Source: a bacterium
Lineage (GTDB): Bacteria > Bacteroidota > Bacteroidia > Flavobacteriales_D > Sanyastnellaceae
Reading direction: 5' to 3'
Assembly (NCBI GenBank): GCA_029979565.1
Contig: JAPOHG010000006.1
Span: 1 to 54,467 of the forward strand
Length of the DNA stretch: 54,467 bases
Part shown: one piece after another, positions 35,755-44,788 of the stretch
Numbering within the stretch: position 1 is the first letter of the stretch
How the letters are laid out: the number at the start of each line of letters is the position of its first letter
The notes under the pieces: generated by a model
What the model was told of the DNA's origin: nothing
Database searches by the model: none
The model's input: only the letters and a program-made list of their open reading frames with translations
Program-made: the position numbers and the translations under genes

Positions 35755-36827
35755 TGGCAACCGAAGAACTCGAAGAACACGACGGTGCCGAGGAGCTTTT
35801 TGAGCACCACAGGCTGGTAGCGGACGCTGGGCAGCAGCCATTGCGTGTTGATAAATTCGTCACCAACTTGATTTCCAAGATGTCCCGTTCACGGCTTCAG
35901 GCTTCCGCCAAAGCGGGGTACGTTCGGGTGAACGGGGAATCTGTCAAGCCGAACTTCAAAGTCAAATCAGGAGACGTGGTCACCATCGAGTTCCCCAACC
36001 CGGTGCGCACCTTCGAACTCGTTCCTGAAGCCATGGAACTGGACGTTTTGTTCGAGGATGAACACGTGTTGGTCCTGAACAAACCCGCTGGCCTGGTCGT
36101 TCACCCCGGCAACGGGAATTACACAGGCACCTTGGTTCATGGCGTCGCCCACCACTTGCTGCAGCAAAAGTTGGAATTGCCTCCCGATACGTCTTCCCCG
36201 GATTTTGCATCGGACGAAGCGGCTATACCGCGACCGGGATTGGTGCATCGGCTCGATAAGGACACGACGGGGGTCATGGTATTGGGCAAGACGGAGGACG
36301 CGATGACGGCGCTGAGCATGCAGTTTTTTGAACGCACGGTGGAGCGTCGCTACACGGCGCTGGTATGGGGAGACTTGGAAACCGACGGCACCATTGAAGG
36401 CCACATCGGCCGCAACCGCCGTAACCGCAAGATCCAAGCGGTGTATCCGGATGGGGAAGAAGGCAAACATGCCGTGACGCACTACAGCGTCTTGGAGCGG
36501 TTGGGTCCGGTGACGTTGGCGGAATGCAAATTGGAGACCGGTCGAACGCACCAGATTCGTGTGCACATGGAACATACCGGTCATCCCCTGTTCGGCGATG
36601 TTTCTTACGGCGGCAATCGCGCGGTTAAGGGTGTTCGCGGGGGCAAGTATCAAGCCTTTTTGAACAATTGCTTTGAGCGGTTGCCGCGCCAAGCACTCCA
36701 TGCGCGAAGCCTCGGGTTTACGCACCCGGAGAACGGGGAATGGATGGAATTTGACACGCCTTTACCCGCAGATATGCAAGAGGTGTTGTCGAAGTGGAAG
36801 GCTTACCTGGGCGGCCTGTCGGCCTGA
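35754..36827 (+). CDS. rluD: RluD-family 23S rRNA pseudouridine synthase
   Basis: A 357-residue pseudouridine synthase. An N-terminal S4 RNA-binding domain (LRVDKFVTNLISKMSRSRLQASAKAGYVRVNGESV) precedes the catalytic domain with HRLDKDTTGVMVLGKT, where the Asp is the nucleophile, and the KLETGRTHQIRVHMEHTGHPLFGDVSYGG motif. RluD relatives modify helix 69 of 23S rRNA; the exact site cannot be read from sequence. The first 25 residues are acidic and variable. It ends 3 bases from the stop of the convergent barrel gene. Confidence 0.93.
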   Translation: MATEELEEHDGAEELFEHHRLVADAGQQPLRVDKFVTNLISKMSRSRLQASAKAGYVRVNGESVKPNFKVKSGDVVTIEFPNPVRTFELVPEAMELDVLFEDEHVLVLNKPAGLVVHPGNGNYTGTLVHGVAHHLLQQKLELPPDTSSPDFASDEAAIPRPGLVHRLDKDTTGVMVLGKTEDAMTALSMQFFERTVERRYTALVWGDLETDGTIEGHIGRNRRNRKIQAVYPDGEEGKHAVTHYSVLERLGPVTLAECKLETGRTHQIRVHMEHTGHPLFGDVSYGGNRAVKGVRGGKYQAFLNNCFERLPRQALHARSLGFTHPENGEWMEFDTPLPADMQEVLSKWKAYLGGLSA

Positions 36828-36830
36828 GGA

Positions 36831-37775
36831 TCAGCGACGGCGACGTGAAATGTGATCGAGGGCGCGTTCAAACGAAGTGCGCGTATCGATGACACGTGCC
36901 AATGTTACCTGGACGGTGCCGTAGCTGTCGTTTGTGTCCGGATTGCCTCGGTACGTTCCGCCTTCGTTGTACTGGTGGTTGTGTACGTTGCCCGATGCCG
37001 GATCGTTGATGGCTACGATTGTGGCTTCATTCGACTGTGAACTGATGGCCTCCGCCAGTGGCGACAAGTAATCGGGGTTTGCGTACATGCCCGAGATATC
37101 GTCCAAGTAATCGGTGAATGTTGATCTCCAAGAACCCTCAAGGCCCAAGACCCAACCGTAACCCAAGCCGAATTCGATGCCTAGTCCCATCGGGATGGCG
37201 GCAATCAAAGAAGCGTATTCTTCAACTTGGCCCTCGGTGCGTAGAGGACGAAGGTCGTACCACCGGTCTTCCCATTCGTTGTTGGGATCGTAGGTGATTT
37301 GTGCTTGGGGGTTGTGCAACACACCGTAGACCCCGGTGAACACGAAGCCTTTGATGAAGAGCTTGCCAGGCTTGGAGAAATTGCGGTTGTTGCTGCGATC
37401 TGCAATGTGAAATACCGTGAAGTCCGTGCGGAACCCGAACTCGACCATGCGGTTGCGAAAATTCAAGTTGCGCGCTTGGCGTGCTGGATCCTCTGCGTTC
37501 TGATCGGCCTGCCGGATGTGAACGTAGTTGACTTCACCTGAGATGCGAACACGATCGTTAGCGGCATAACGCAGAAAACCTCCGAAAGCAGGAGAGGTGG
37601 TGATGATGTCGGCGTCGAGCAGCGAGGCACGTGGCTCGTACTTGCCGCCAATTTCACCGAGGTAGTTCGATCCGCCAAGGACCAAGCCAGCAGATAAGGG
37701 GGTGTGCTGTGAGAGGCCAATGTTGGCGCTCAAGAGCAAAACGACGGAGGGGATAAAGCGCTTCACAAACTGCAT
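36831..37775 (-). CDS. Outer-membrane beta-barrel protein (DUF6089-like)
   Basis: A 314-residue exported protein: signal peptide MQFVKRFIPSVVLLLSANIGLSQ, then LSAGLVLGGSNYLGEIGGKY and repeated amphipathic strands (GGFLRYAANDRVRISGEVNYVHI, NRMVEFGFRTDFTVFHI, GLGIEFGLGYGWVLGLEGSWRSTFTDYLDDISGMY). The 'TDYLDD.SG.Y' segment and overall layout match a Bacteroidota barrel family of unknown role (DUF6089). The last 30 residues (TRVSFERALDHISRRRR-like, basic) are less typical of a closing strand. A weak -7-like GATTTTCG lies 4 bases before the ATG. Confidence 0.75.
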   Translation of the reverse strand: MQFVKRFIPSVVLLLSANIGLSQHTPLSAGLVLGGSNYLGEIGGKYEPRASLLDADIITTSPAFGGFLRYAANDRVRISGEVNYVHIRQADQNAEDPARQARNLNFRNRMVEFGFRTDFTVFHIADRSNNRNFSKPGKLFIKGFVFTGVYGVLHNPQAQITYDPNNEWEDRWYDLRPLRTEGQVEEYASLIAAIPMGLGIEFGLGYGWVLGLEGSWRSTFTDYLDDISGMYANPDYLSPLAEAISSQSNEATIVAINDPASGNVHNHQYNEGGTYRGNPDTNDSYGTVQVTLARVIDTRTSFERALDHISRRRR

Positions 37776-37860
37776 ACGTCGAAAATCTTACACAGGTTGC
37801 GAATCTGGAAGTGCAAAACGGGTGTCTTGGGCCCACTTTTAAACAAGGGTTATCAACAAT

Positions 37861-39831
37861 TCAGGGCGCTTGGCTGCTCGAATTGTTGATTTTTTCAAGG
37901 CGTTCGCTGGCCTCGGTCCACTTTTCAAACGCATCGTTTAATTCCTTCTGAACGGCTTCGTATTGGTAAGCGAGCTCCGTGAGTTTTTGGCGGTCGTTGG
38001 GGTCAATTTCCGCCATCGCGGCGTCCATCTCTTTCAAGGCTTTTTCCTTTTCCTGTACCCGAGTCTCGTACTTTTTGACCTGGTTTTTCAGCTTGCGTTC
38101 ATCCCGTTCGCGTTGCTTGCGCTCTTGGTAGGTTTCTTTCTGCTCAGAGGGCTGTGCTTTGGGCTTTGAGGCGACGGTCTTGGCGACCGTTTCCCCCTTC
38201 TTTGATTCGTAGGCACGGATGCTTGTGGCGTGCTTTTCGTGCAAGAACTGCTTGATGTCTCCGATGTATTGCTTCAAGCCATTGGGCGTGACTTCGTACA
38301 CGAGCTCGGTCAGTCCCGAAAGGAAATCACGATCGTGGGAAACCACAATCATCGTGCCATCGAAGGCCTGCAATGCACCTTTCAATACCTCCTTAGCCTT
38401 GATGTCGAGGTGGTTGGTCGGTTCGTCGAGGATGAGGAGGTTGTACGGATGGAGCAGCAACTTGCACAAAGCCAACCGAGCCTTTTCACCCCCCGAGAGG
38501 ACCTTGACTTTTTTGTCGACGTCTTCCCCCGAGAAGAGAAAGGAGCCCAGGATGGAACGCAGGCGCTTGCGAATTTCGCCAACCGCTACCTCGTCGAGGG
38601 TTTCAAACACGGTGAGCTCACCATCGAGTTCTTCCGCTTGATTTTGGGCGTAGTAACCGATGTCGACATTGTGCCCGATGGTCAATTCTCCACCGCTGTG
38701 CTCCAGGCCCATGAAGATGCGGGTAAGCGTTGTCTTTCCCGCGCCGTTCTTCCCAACCAAGGCGACCTTTTGCTGTCGGGGTAAGATGAAGTCGAGTTCT
38801 TTGAAGACTTGCAGGTCATCGAATGATTTGCTCAGGTCTTTGGCTTCGATGCTCACCTTGCCAGAGCGGGGGGCCGGAGGGAAGCGGAATCGAATCTCCG
38901 CTTTGTCAGCGGCATCGACTTCAATCCGGTCCAATTTATCGAGTTTTTTGATCAACGACTGAGCGAAAGCGGCCTTGTTCTTCTTTGCCCGAAACTTGTT
39001 GATGAGCACCTCGGTGTCTTCGATGTACTTCTGCTGGTTCTTGAAGGCCTGTTCTTGGCGTGTGCGCTCATCTTCTCGCCATACCTGGTATTTGGTGTAG
39101 CTCGCTTTGTGGTCGAAGAGCTTGATGGGCGTGACTTCGATGGTGCGCGTGGTCAGGTTGTCCAAAAACGCACGGTCATGCGAAATCAACAAGATGGCAC
39201 TTGAACTTTGCAGCAAGAATTGTTCGAGCCACTCGATGCTTTCAAGGTCCAAGTGATTCGTAGGTTCGTCGAGCAAAAGCAAATCGGGGCTTCTGAGCAG
39301 GAGTTTCGCCAACTCCACACGCATCTTCCATCCGCCCGAGAATTCGCTCATCGTGCGGGACATGTCTTTCGCGAGGAAGCCGAGGCCTTGAAGAATTCGC
39401 TGCACCTGCTCCTCCTGCGACGCTCCCCCCAACAAGTCAATGCGTTCATTGGCCGCCGTCAATTCTTCAATGATTCGGGTGTACGCCAAACTCTCGTAAT
39501 CGGTTCGGTTGCTCAGCTCGATTGAAAGTTCTTCCACCCGTTCCTCCAAACGCTGGGTTTCGGCAAAGGCGCTCATCGCTTCCTCTAGGATGGTGGCCTC
39601 TTCGTTGTGCTCCATTTCTTGAGGCAGGTAACCGACTTGCGCTTCTTTGGGCAAGCCAACCGACCCTTCTGAGGGCGTTTGAATGCCTGCAATGATTTTG
39701 AGCAGGGTCGATTTACCTGCACCGTTGCGACCAACCAATCCTACGCGTTCACGTTGCCCAATGAACAAATCGATGTGCTCGAACAGTGTTCGCTGTCCAA
39801 AGTGCACGGATATGTTGGTCAGGCTCAACAT
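37861..39831 (-). CDS. ABC-F family ATPase (Uup/EttA-like translation factor)
   Basis: A 656-residue cytoplasmic protein with two ABC ATPase domains and no membrane domain. Walker A motifs are GRNGAGKST and GKNGAGKTT; signatures are EFSGGWKMRVELAKLLL and VLSGGEKARLALCKLLL; both Walker B regions read LLLLDEPTNHLD and LLILDEPTNHLD. The inter-domain linker, rich in Lys/Arg and Gln (QKYIEDTEVLINKFRAKKNKAAF), is the part that reaches into the ribosomal E site. A C-terminal coiled coil (residues about 560-650) is Uup-like. ATG 39831 is the family start. A weak GACCTTTG box (39845-39838) lies 6 bases upstream. Confidence 0.93.
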   Translation of the reverse strand: MLSLTNISVHFGQRTLFEHIDLFIGQRERVGLVGRNGAGKSTLLKIIAGIQTPSEGSVGLPKEAQVGYLPQEMEHNEEATILEEAMSAFAETQRLEERVEELSIELSNRTDYESLAYTRIIEELTAANERIDLLGGASQEEQVQRILQGLGFLAKDMSRTMSEFSGGWKMRVELAKLLLRSPDLLLLDEPTNHLDLESIEWLEQFLLQSSSAILLISHDRAFLDNLTTRTIEVTPIKLFDHKASYTKYQVWREDERTRQEQAFKNQQKYIEDTEVLINKFRAKKNKAAFAQSLIKKLDKLDRIEVDAADKAEIRFRFPPAPRSGKVSIEAKDLSKSFDDLQVFKELDFILPRQQKVALVGKNGAGKTTLTRIFMGLEHSGGELTIGHNVDIGYYAQNQAEELDGELTVFETLDEVAVGEIRKRLRSILGSFLFSGEDVDKKVKVLSGGEKARLALCKLLLHPYNLLILDEPTNHLDIKAKEVLKGALQAFDGTMIVVSHDRDFLSGLTELVYEVTPNGLKQYIGDIKQFLHEKHATSIRAYESKKGETVAKTVASKPKAQPSEQKETYQERKQRERDERKLKNQVKKYETRVQEKEKALKEMDAAMAEIDPNDRQKLTELAYQYEAVQKELNDAFEKWTEASERLEKINNSSSQAP

Positions 39832-39860
39832 GGGCTGCAAAGGTCGGTTACCGAAGGGCC

Positions 39861-39891
39861 AAAAAAAAGCCGGCTCCATGGAACCGGCTTT
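39861..39891 (-). terminator. Intrinsic terminator of the gldKLMN operon
   Basis: Just past the gldN stop, the minus strand reads AAAGCCGG-T-TCC-AT-GGA-G-CCGGCTTT followed by TTTTT. With the U-G wobble the stem is continuous for 12 pairs, and an 8-base U tract follows. It closes the porP-gldKLMN unit before the ABC-F gene. Confidence 0.9.
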
Positions 39892-39909
39892 CTTGCAAAA
39901 GGTGTCTCA

Positions 39910-40770
39910 TCAATAGTGCCACAAGTCATGCTCGAGCAAAAAGAGTTCTTCTTTGATTCTTTCTGACTCGGCCAATGCATCCAATCCACGCGCATATGCA
40001 GATATGGGTCGATCGTACACATTGCTTTCTTTGACGATGAAGCTGCTGAAGAATCGTTTTTGGAACAGGTCTTCATAGGTGCGACGTTGCGCGTCGTTCA
40101 TGGGGTTGAACGCATCTGCATTCGCCAAAACGTATCTGCATTCTGGGTAATACAGCCAAAAGAGCGTTTTGAAGCCCTTGGATAGTCCGTCCTCATCGAA
40201 TTCTTCGATGCGTGGCGCAATGCCGATGATGCGAACGTAACGTTCACCGCGCTGGCGATCCCAAATCCAATCTTCTTTGAGGGCGTAGCGTGTAATCGCT
40301 GAAGATTCAAGGGTCACCGTTCCGATGCTATCTGGCAATCTTTCGTTGGTTGTCAAATCGTATTTTTCGAATCGAACGGTCGGATTCAAGAGGGAATCGA
40401 CTTGATTCGGAGAGAGGGGGTACCGGAACTCGTCGTCATCACCTGCCGGTCCAGTACCGTATGCCACCAGCGATCCCTCTACCAACAAAGCTGTGCGAAG
40501 CACGTCAAAGAGGTTCTTGCGATCCGCGATGGGCTTTACGGGATAGTAGTAGGGGTGATTGATCTTTTCGCGCAAGTCCATTTCTTGCCAGATGCGTTGG
40601 GTGTACATCACATCAGCTTCACGCAAGGCGGGGTAAGGAACCACGCGCTTGGTGATGTTCGATTCTTTGACGTATGCACCGTCCAGCACATTGGATACTT
40701 GAGCAGTTGCAGGCATCGTCAATGCGATGCTCACGAAACAAAGGACAAGGGGTGTTATGAACTTACTCAT
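39910..40770 (-). CDS. gldN: Type IX secretion/gliding protein GldN (PorN)
   Basis: A 286-residue periplasmic protein with signal peptide MSKFITPLVLCFVSIALTMPATAQ. The family body is recognisable: DVMYTQRIWQEMDLREKINHPYYYP, RKNLFDVLRTALLVEGSLVAYG, ALKEDWIWDRQRGERYVRIIGIAP, LFWLYYPECRYVLANADAFNP, and FSSFIVKESNVYDRPISAYARGLDAL. GldN forms the large periplasmic ring with the lipoprotein GldK under the outer membrane. It follows gldM by 13 bases and ends the operon. Confidence 0.96.
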   Translation of the reverse strand: MSKFITPLVLCFVSIALTMPATAQVSNVLDGAYVKESNITKRVVPYPALREADVMYTQRIWQEMDLREKINHPYYYPVKPIADRKNLFDVLRTALLVEGSLVAYGTGPAGDDDEFRYPLSPNQVDSLLNPTVRFEKYDLTTNERLPDSIGTVTLESSAITRYALKEDWIWDRQRGERYVRIIGIAPRIEEFDEDGLSKGFKTLFWLYYPECRYVLANADAFNPMNDAQRRTYEDLFQKRFFSSFIVKESNVYDRPISAYARGLDALAESERIKEELFLLEHDLWHY

Positions 40771-40783
40771 GGGACTGAGGTTG

Positions 40784-42499
40784 TTAGTTGACTTTTAGCT
40801 TCATGGCTGCGACCTGACGTTCCGTTCCGTCGGGCATGCCCACGATGATGTCTTCAAAGTAGACCACATTGCCACGGGATACGCGGTTGAAGAGCTGCTT
40901 CATATCCGCGGTGAGTCGGTTGTTGTTGGACTTCTTTTCCACCAAGGTTCCATCCCGGCTGACCGATACGCTAAAGCTCTTCACGACTACGCGTACGTCG
41001 AAATCGAAATTCACCATCTGGGCACCAATGCCGTCAGCACCAACCAAAGCTTGTTTGGAAATGGTGCGGTCAGAAGGTGTTTTCCCAACGAAGAATGGCA
41101 CCGGATCAGGAATACGCTTAACGCGGAATTCCCGTGCAGGAAGTGTTTTCTTGCTGCCGTCTGGCAACTCCGCAGAAACGGTAATGTTGGCCTTCTTATC
41201 GGTTCCCGGGGTGATGGTAAAGGTCCCATCGGATTCCTTTTTCAGGCGGTGATTGCCGGAAATCCGGACGTCAATTTTATCTCCAGGAACGCCCGGAACA
41301 GAAACTTCTACAGGGTTTGGAAGCCCACGATAGAAGACGTTCATTTTCGTCGGCGAGACCACCAACGCGGGTTCAGCCACTGTGAACTTGGGCGTGTAGT
41401 ATGGAAAATCCTGAATGTTTCCGTCTGGGCCCTGGAAGCGGATCAAACCCTTGTAGTTCGATTCACCTAGAGACATGCCGCGCGTTGAGATGCGGAGCTT
41501 TCCGAGTCCGTCCGTGCCAATGGGCAATGCGTCGATGTTCTCGAATTCGAGGAGCGAGGAATCGCGTTCGTTCCATTTCTTCGAATCCACATAGATATCC
41601 GGGGGATTGGTCCCGTCAAACGCCGCGAGCAATACGTCTGCACGGAATGAGTCTCCCCGCAGGATGTAATTGCTCTCCGGAACGACAAGCGGCATCAAAT
41701 TCGTGAACTTGTACGACTTCGCATCAACGGAGCCCAGCAACCACGAAAGAATGTCGTCCTGAATGTCCTGGATATCCAGGGTCATTTTGGTCATGAGAGG
41801 CATCACCGCTGCAAGTGGTACGTGGTAGAAGTTGGCATGCTCCCAGGATACTTCAACCCCTTCTTGCATTTCGTTCGGGAAGGCGAAGGTTTCGTCAATC
41901 TGAGCCTGAAGGTATTGCGGCAATTCACGTTGGTTCCCGAGGTTATCGACGACGCGGGTATCCTTCAATTGATTTCGGAATTCCTCCATTTTCTGCTTCA
42001 GCTCGACCGCAGTCCAAGGGCCCTCAAGCGGCTCTTTCGGCTCAGCCATGCCAACGAAAGTGGTCAGGTTCTGGTATTCGTCTTTGATGGGAATCAAAGC
42101 CAAATTCAAGACCGTGTCCATCCCGTTTTCGTCCTTGCCGATGTAGTTACCTACCGCGAGTTCGCCGTTGTCGTCGTAATCGCCTACAGAGGCCGCCATA
42201 ACGCGTGCTTTCATCTCTGTGATGTAGGAGATCAATTCCGCAGCGGTAGCATTCAGCTGCTGTGCTTCATCGTAAAAGGGCTTGACCTTCTCTTGGTTCT
42301 GAAGGTACTTGGTCTCGAGTTCGGAGCTGGTTTCGTTGACTTTTGCATTCAACGTACCCTGCGTTGTGCGCAGGCTGTTTTCCACCTTCACGAAACCATT
42401 GAGAACCTCCTTCGAAATGTTCAATGCGAGAAGTGCGGTCAGGACGAGGTACATCATCCCGATCATCTTCTGCCTGGGTGTCTCTTTAGCTCCTGCCAT
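40784..42499 (-). CDS. gldM: Type IX secretion motor protein GldM (PorM)
   Basis: A 571-residue bitopic protein. The N-terminus AGAKETPRQKMIGMMYLVLTALLALNISKEVLNGF is the conserved single-helix segment, with Arg9 placed to pair with the GldL glutamate. A long periplasmic region of coiled-coil and four beta-rich domains follows, ending in ERQVAAMKLKVN. GldL and GldM form the proton-driven motor that powers type IX export and gliding; the GldM shaft reaches GldK and GldN. It is some 55 residues longer than the Flavobacterium johnsoniae protein as I recall it. It lies 34 bases after gldL. Confidence 0.97.
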   Translation of the reverse strand: MAGAKETPRQKMIGMMYLVLTALLALNISKEVLNGFVKVENSLRTTQGTLNAKVNETSSELETKYLQNQEKVKPFYDEAQQLNATAAELISYITEMKARVMAASVGDYDDNGELAVGNYIGKDENGMDTVLNLALIPIKDEYQNLTTFVGMAEPKEPLEGPWTAVELKQKMEEFRNQLKDTRVVDNLGNQRELPQYLQAQIDETFAFPNEMQEGVEVSWEHANFYHVPLAAVMPLMTKMTLDIQDIQDDILSWLLGSVDAKSYKFTNLMPLVVPESNYILRGDSFRADVLLAAFDGTNPPDIYVDSKKWNERDSSLLEFENIDALPIGTDGLGKLRISTRGMSLGESNYKGLIRFQGPDGNIQDFPYYTPKFTVAEPALVVSPTKMNVFYRGLPNPVEVSVPGVPGDKIDVRISGNHRLKKESDGTFTITPGTDKKANITVSAELPDGSKKTLPAREFRVKRIPDPVPFFVGKTPSDRTISKQALVGADGIGAQMVNFDFDVRVVVKSFSVSVSRDGTLVEKKSNNNRLTADMKQLFNRVSRGNVVYFEDIIVGMPDGTERQVAAMKLKVN

Positions 42500-42533
42500 G
42501 ATTTATCTGTTCAATCAAATAAAACGACAGGGC

Positions 42534-43280
42534 TTATTTGCCCATGGCGTTGAGCATGTTCGCGTAAACCGTGTTCAAAGAAGACAAGTTCTTGGCAAGG
42601 TCGGCAATGTTCTCCTTGTATGCCTTCGTGTCCTCCACTGAGTCGCTCAAATTCTGAACGAGCTCACCCATGCTGCTGTACAGCTGGCTGTTGACCTCCA
42701 ATTGCTTCAATTGGCCGGCGTACATTTCATTCAAGGAGCCGAGGTTGGTGCTCATCTGTTGCATGGCAGCACCAACTGTTTCGCCCATTGCGTTGGCATC
42801 TTTCAAACCGTTCAATGATTCGCTCACTTGGGTGTACGTTCCGGACAAAGCCTTCACTTGGTTGGTTGCTTCTTCCAAAGATTCCGAATAGTTCTGTGCT
42901 GCGGCACCTACGTCTGCAGCCTTGCCCATCTTGGCAGCTTGTTCGCCCAAATGCCGCATGCCATCGCCCAAGTTGTTGATGAGCTCTTCATCGATGTTGG
43001 CTTTGGCCAACATGTCATCGAGCTGCCGGGTGGGAGGTTTTGGGCCGTCCGCTGGGGTTGCCAACTCCGGGTAAACCAGTGACCAGTCTGGATCTTCATG
43101 TGGAGGCTCAAATGCAGAGAAGAAGAAAATAATCGCCTCTGTAGAAAGTCCAACCACCAGCATCTCGGATGCCCCGGGATAGTGGTTGATTTTGAACATT
43201 GCTCCAATAATTACAATGGCTGCACCAATTCCGTACATCTTCGCCATCAGGTTTTTCCAGCCTTTACTTCCTGGTTTCAT
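42534..43280 (-). CDS. gldL: Type IX secretion motor protein GldL (PorL)
   Basis: A 248-residue inner-membrane protein with two N-terminal helices: MYGIGAAIVIIGAMFKINHYPG and MLVVGLSTEAIIFFFSAFEPP. Glu48 in the second helix corresponds to the intramembrane glutamate essential for proton flow in characterised GldL, and Lys30 in the loop region is also typical. The cytoplasmic C-terminal region of about 185 residues is predicted to be helical, rich in Gln, Ser, Met and Asn. It sits between gldK (70 bases) and gldM (34 bases). Confidence 0.97.
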   Translation of the reverse strand: MKPGSKGWKNLMAKMYGIGAAIVIIGAMFKINHYPGASEMLVVGLSTEAIIFFFSAFEPPHEDPDWSLVYPELATPADGPKPPTRQLDDMLAKANIDEELINNLGDGMRHLGEQAAKMGKAADVGAAAQNYSESLEEATNQVKALSGTYTQVSESLNGLKDANAMGETVGAAMQQMSTNLGSLNEMYAGQLKQLEVNSQLYSSMGELVQNLSDSVEDTKAYKENIADLAKNLSSLNTVYANMLNAMGK

Positions 43281-43350
43281 TTTTTGCTTGCTTTTGGTTT
43301 CAATTTATTTATCTCGCAGTTCGAAGCGGTGCTGAGTCACCGGTTTCAAA

Positions 43351-44715
43351 TCAATTCCATTCTTCAGGGTCGCCGCTCTTGCCACGTCCCATGTACGACA
43401 TCACGCTTCGGAAGCCGATGTACGCTTTGCTCGTATCTCGGTACTCAAAGGAACGCGTACCGGTCTGGCAATAGTATCCAATGTCCTTCCATGATCCGCC
43501 TCGAATCACTTTGCGGTGCAGGGCGGGTGGATCGGTTACCTTGGCATGGTACGAGTACTCCGGGCTGAGTTCGTGCGAGAATTCGTACACCGTCTCATCG
43601 TACGCCGTGCTTGTCCATTCAGCTACGTTTCCTGCCATGTTGTACAGGCCGTAGTCGTTCGGGCTGTAGCTTGAGATGTCGACGGTGTAAGCACCTCCAT
43701 CTTCAACGTAGTCGCCGCGCATGGGCTTGAAGTTCGCCAATGGGCATCCTTGTGCGTTTCGCATGTACGGACCACCCCATGGGAAGGGACTGAGTTCGAG
43801 GCCACCGCGTGCCGCATATTCCCATTCAGCCTCAGTAGGCAAACGGAATCGTTGCACGTCGGATTGGCCGTTGCTGCTCCGCCAGTTGTTCATGAGCTGG
43901 GTTCTCCACGCGTTGAATGCCTTGGCTTGGCTCCAGGTCACACCCACGACTGGGTAGTTGTCGTAAGCAGGATGCCAGAAGTAGTCCGCCAACGGCTCAT
44001 TGAATCCGTAGGTGAAGTCGCGAACCCAAACGAGGGTGTCCGGATAAATGTTGATGGTTTCTTCCACGACAAATTGCGATCGGTCGCTGTGGCCTCGAAC
44101 CGAATGCAATTGATTCAGGCTGTTGGTTTCACCGAATTCGGAATCTCGGCTCCCTTTGCTTGCCGCGGCGCTGAAGTTCAACCACCAGTAACGGAAGTTC
44201 AGCTTGCGCGTATCGTATTGACGACGGTTGTAGTATTGATCAGAGCCTTGCAGGTAGTACTCATCGTAGAGGAGGTCGAAGATGTCTTCGTCTTCCCAAT
44301 TAATCGGGGTTTCCCAATTCAATAGGTAGCCCTTGTCAATGAAGCGGTCCAATTCGATTCCATCTTCGGTCTCTGCGAAGAAGTAATCTTCGTTGTCATC
44401 TTCTGCCAACGTGTTGCGGTACAGGGAGTCCTTGACCCACGCACAGAATTGACGGTATTCGTTGTTCGAGATCTCGTGAACATCGACGTAGAAGGCCGGC
44501 ATGGTAACCGTCTTCGATCGCGTGTTCATTGCGAAAGGAACATCTTGGTCACTCGGGCCCATGGTGTAGGAGCCGAGGTGGATGTAGTTCATGCCGTACG
44601 GATTCACTTGAATCCATTGTTCACGGGGGTAAACTCCAACCAATTCGCCTTGGGGACCGGCTGTGCAGCTGAACAAAGCAGCAGCCGTAATGAGGATGAG
44701 AAGGATGTTTTTCAT
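43351..44715 (-). CDS. gldK: Type IX secretion/gliding lipoprotein GldK (PorK)
   Basis: A 454-residue lipoprotein with lipobox ALFSC (Cys17). Most of the chain is an FGE/sulfatase-modifying-factor fold, seen in MGPSDQDVPFAMNTRSKTVTMPAFYVDVHEISNNEYRQF, WEYAARGG, YNMAGNVAEWTSTAY and VIRGGSWKDIGYYCQTGTR. In GldK this fold is structural rather than enzymatic. GldK makes the periplasmic ring with GldN. It begins 73 bases after the porP-like gene and heads the gldK-L-M-N series. Confidence 0.97.
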   Translation of the reverse strand: MKNILLILITAAALFSCTAGPQGELVGVYPREQWIQVNPYGMNYIHLGSYTMGPSDQDVPFAMNTRSKTVTMPAFYVDVHEISNNEYRQFCAWVKDSLYRNTLAEDDNEDYFFAETEDGIELDRFIDKGYLLNWETPINWEDEDIFDLLYDEYYLQGSDQYYNRRQYDTRKLNFRYWWLNFSAAASKGSRDSEFGETNSLNQLHSVRGHSDRSQFVVEETINIYPDTLVWVRDFTYGFNEPLADYFWHPAYDNYPVVGVTWSQAKAFNAWRTQLMNNWRSSNGQSDVQRFRLPTEAEWEYAARGGLELSPFPWGGPYMRNAQGCPLANFKPMRGDYVEDGGAYTVDISSYSPNDYGLYNMAGNVAEWTSTAYDETVYEFSHELSPEYSYHAKVTDPPALHRKVIRGGSWKDIGYYCQTGTRSFEYRDTSKAYIGFRSVMSYMGRGKSGDPEEWN

Positions 44716-44788
44716 GTTGCTTGCAGGCTAATCCTTGATACTAGGATGTACGAGTACTAACTCCAATTTGTTGCTGTTTCGTATCCGT

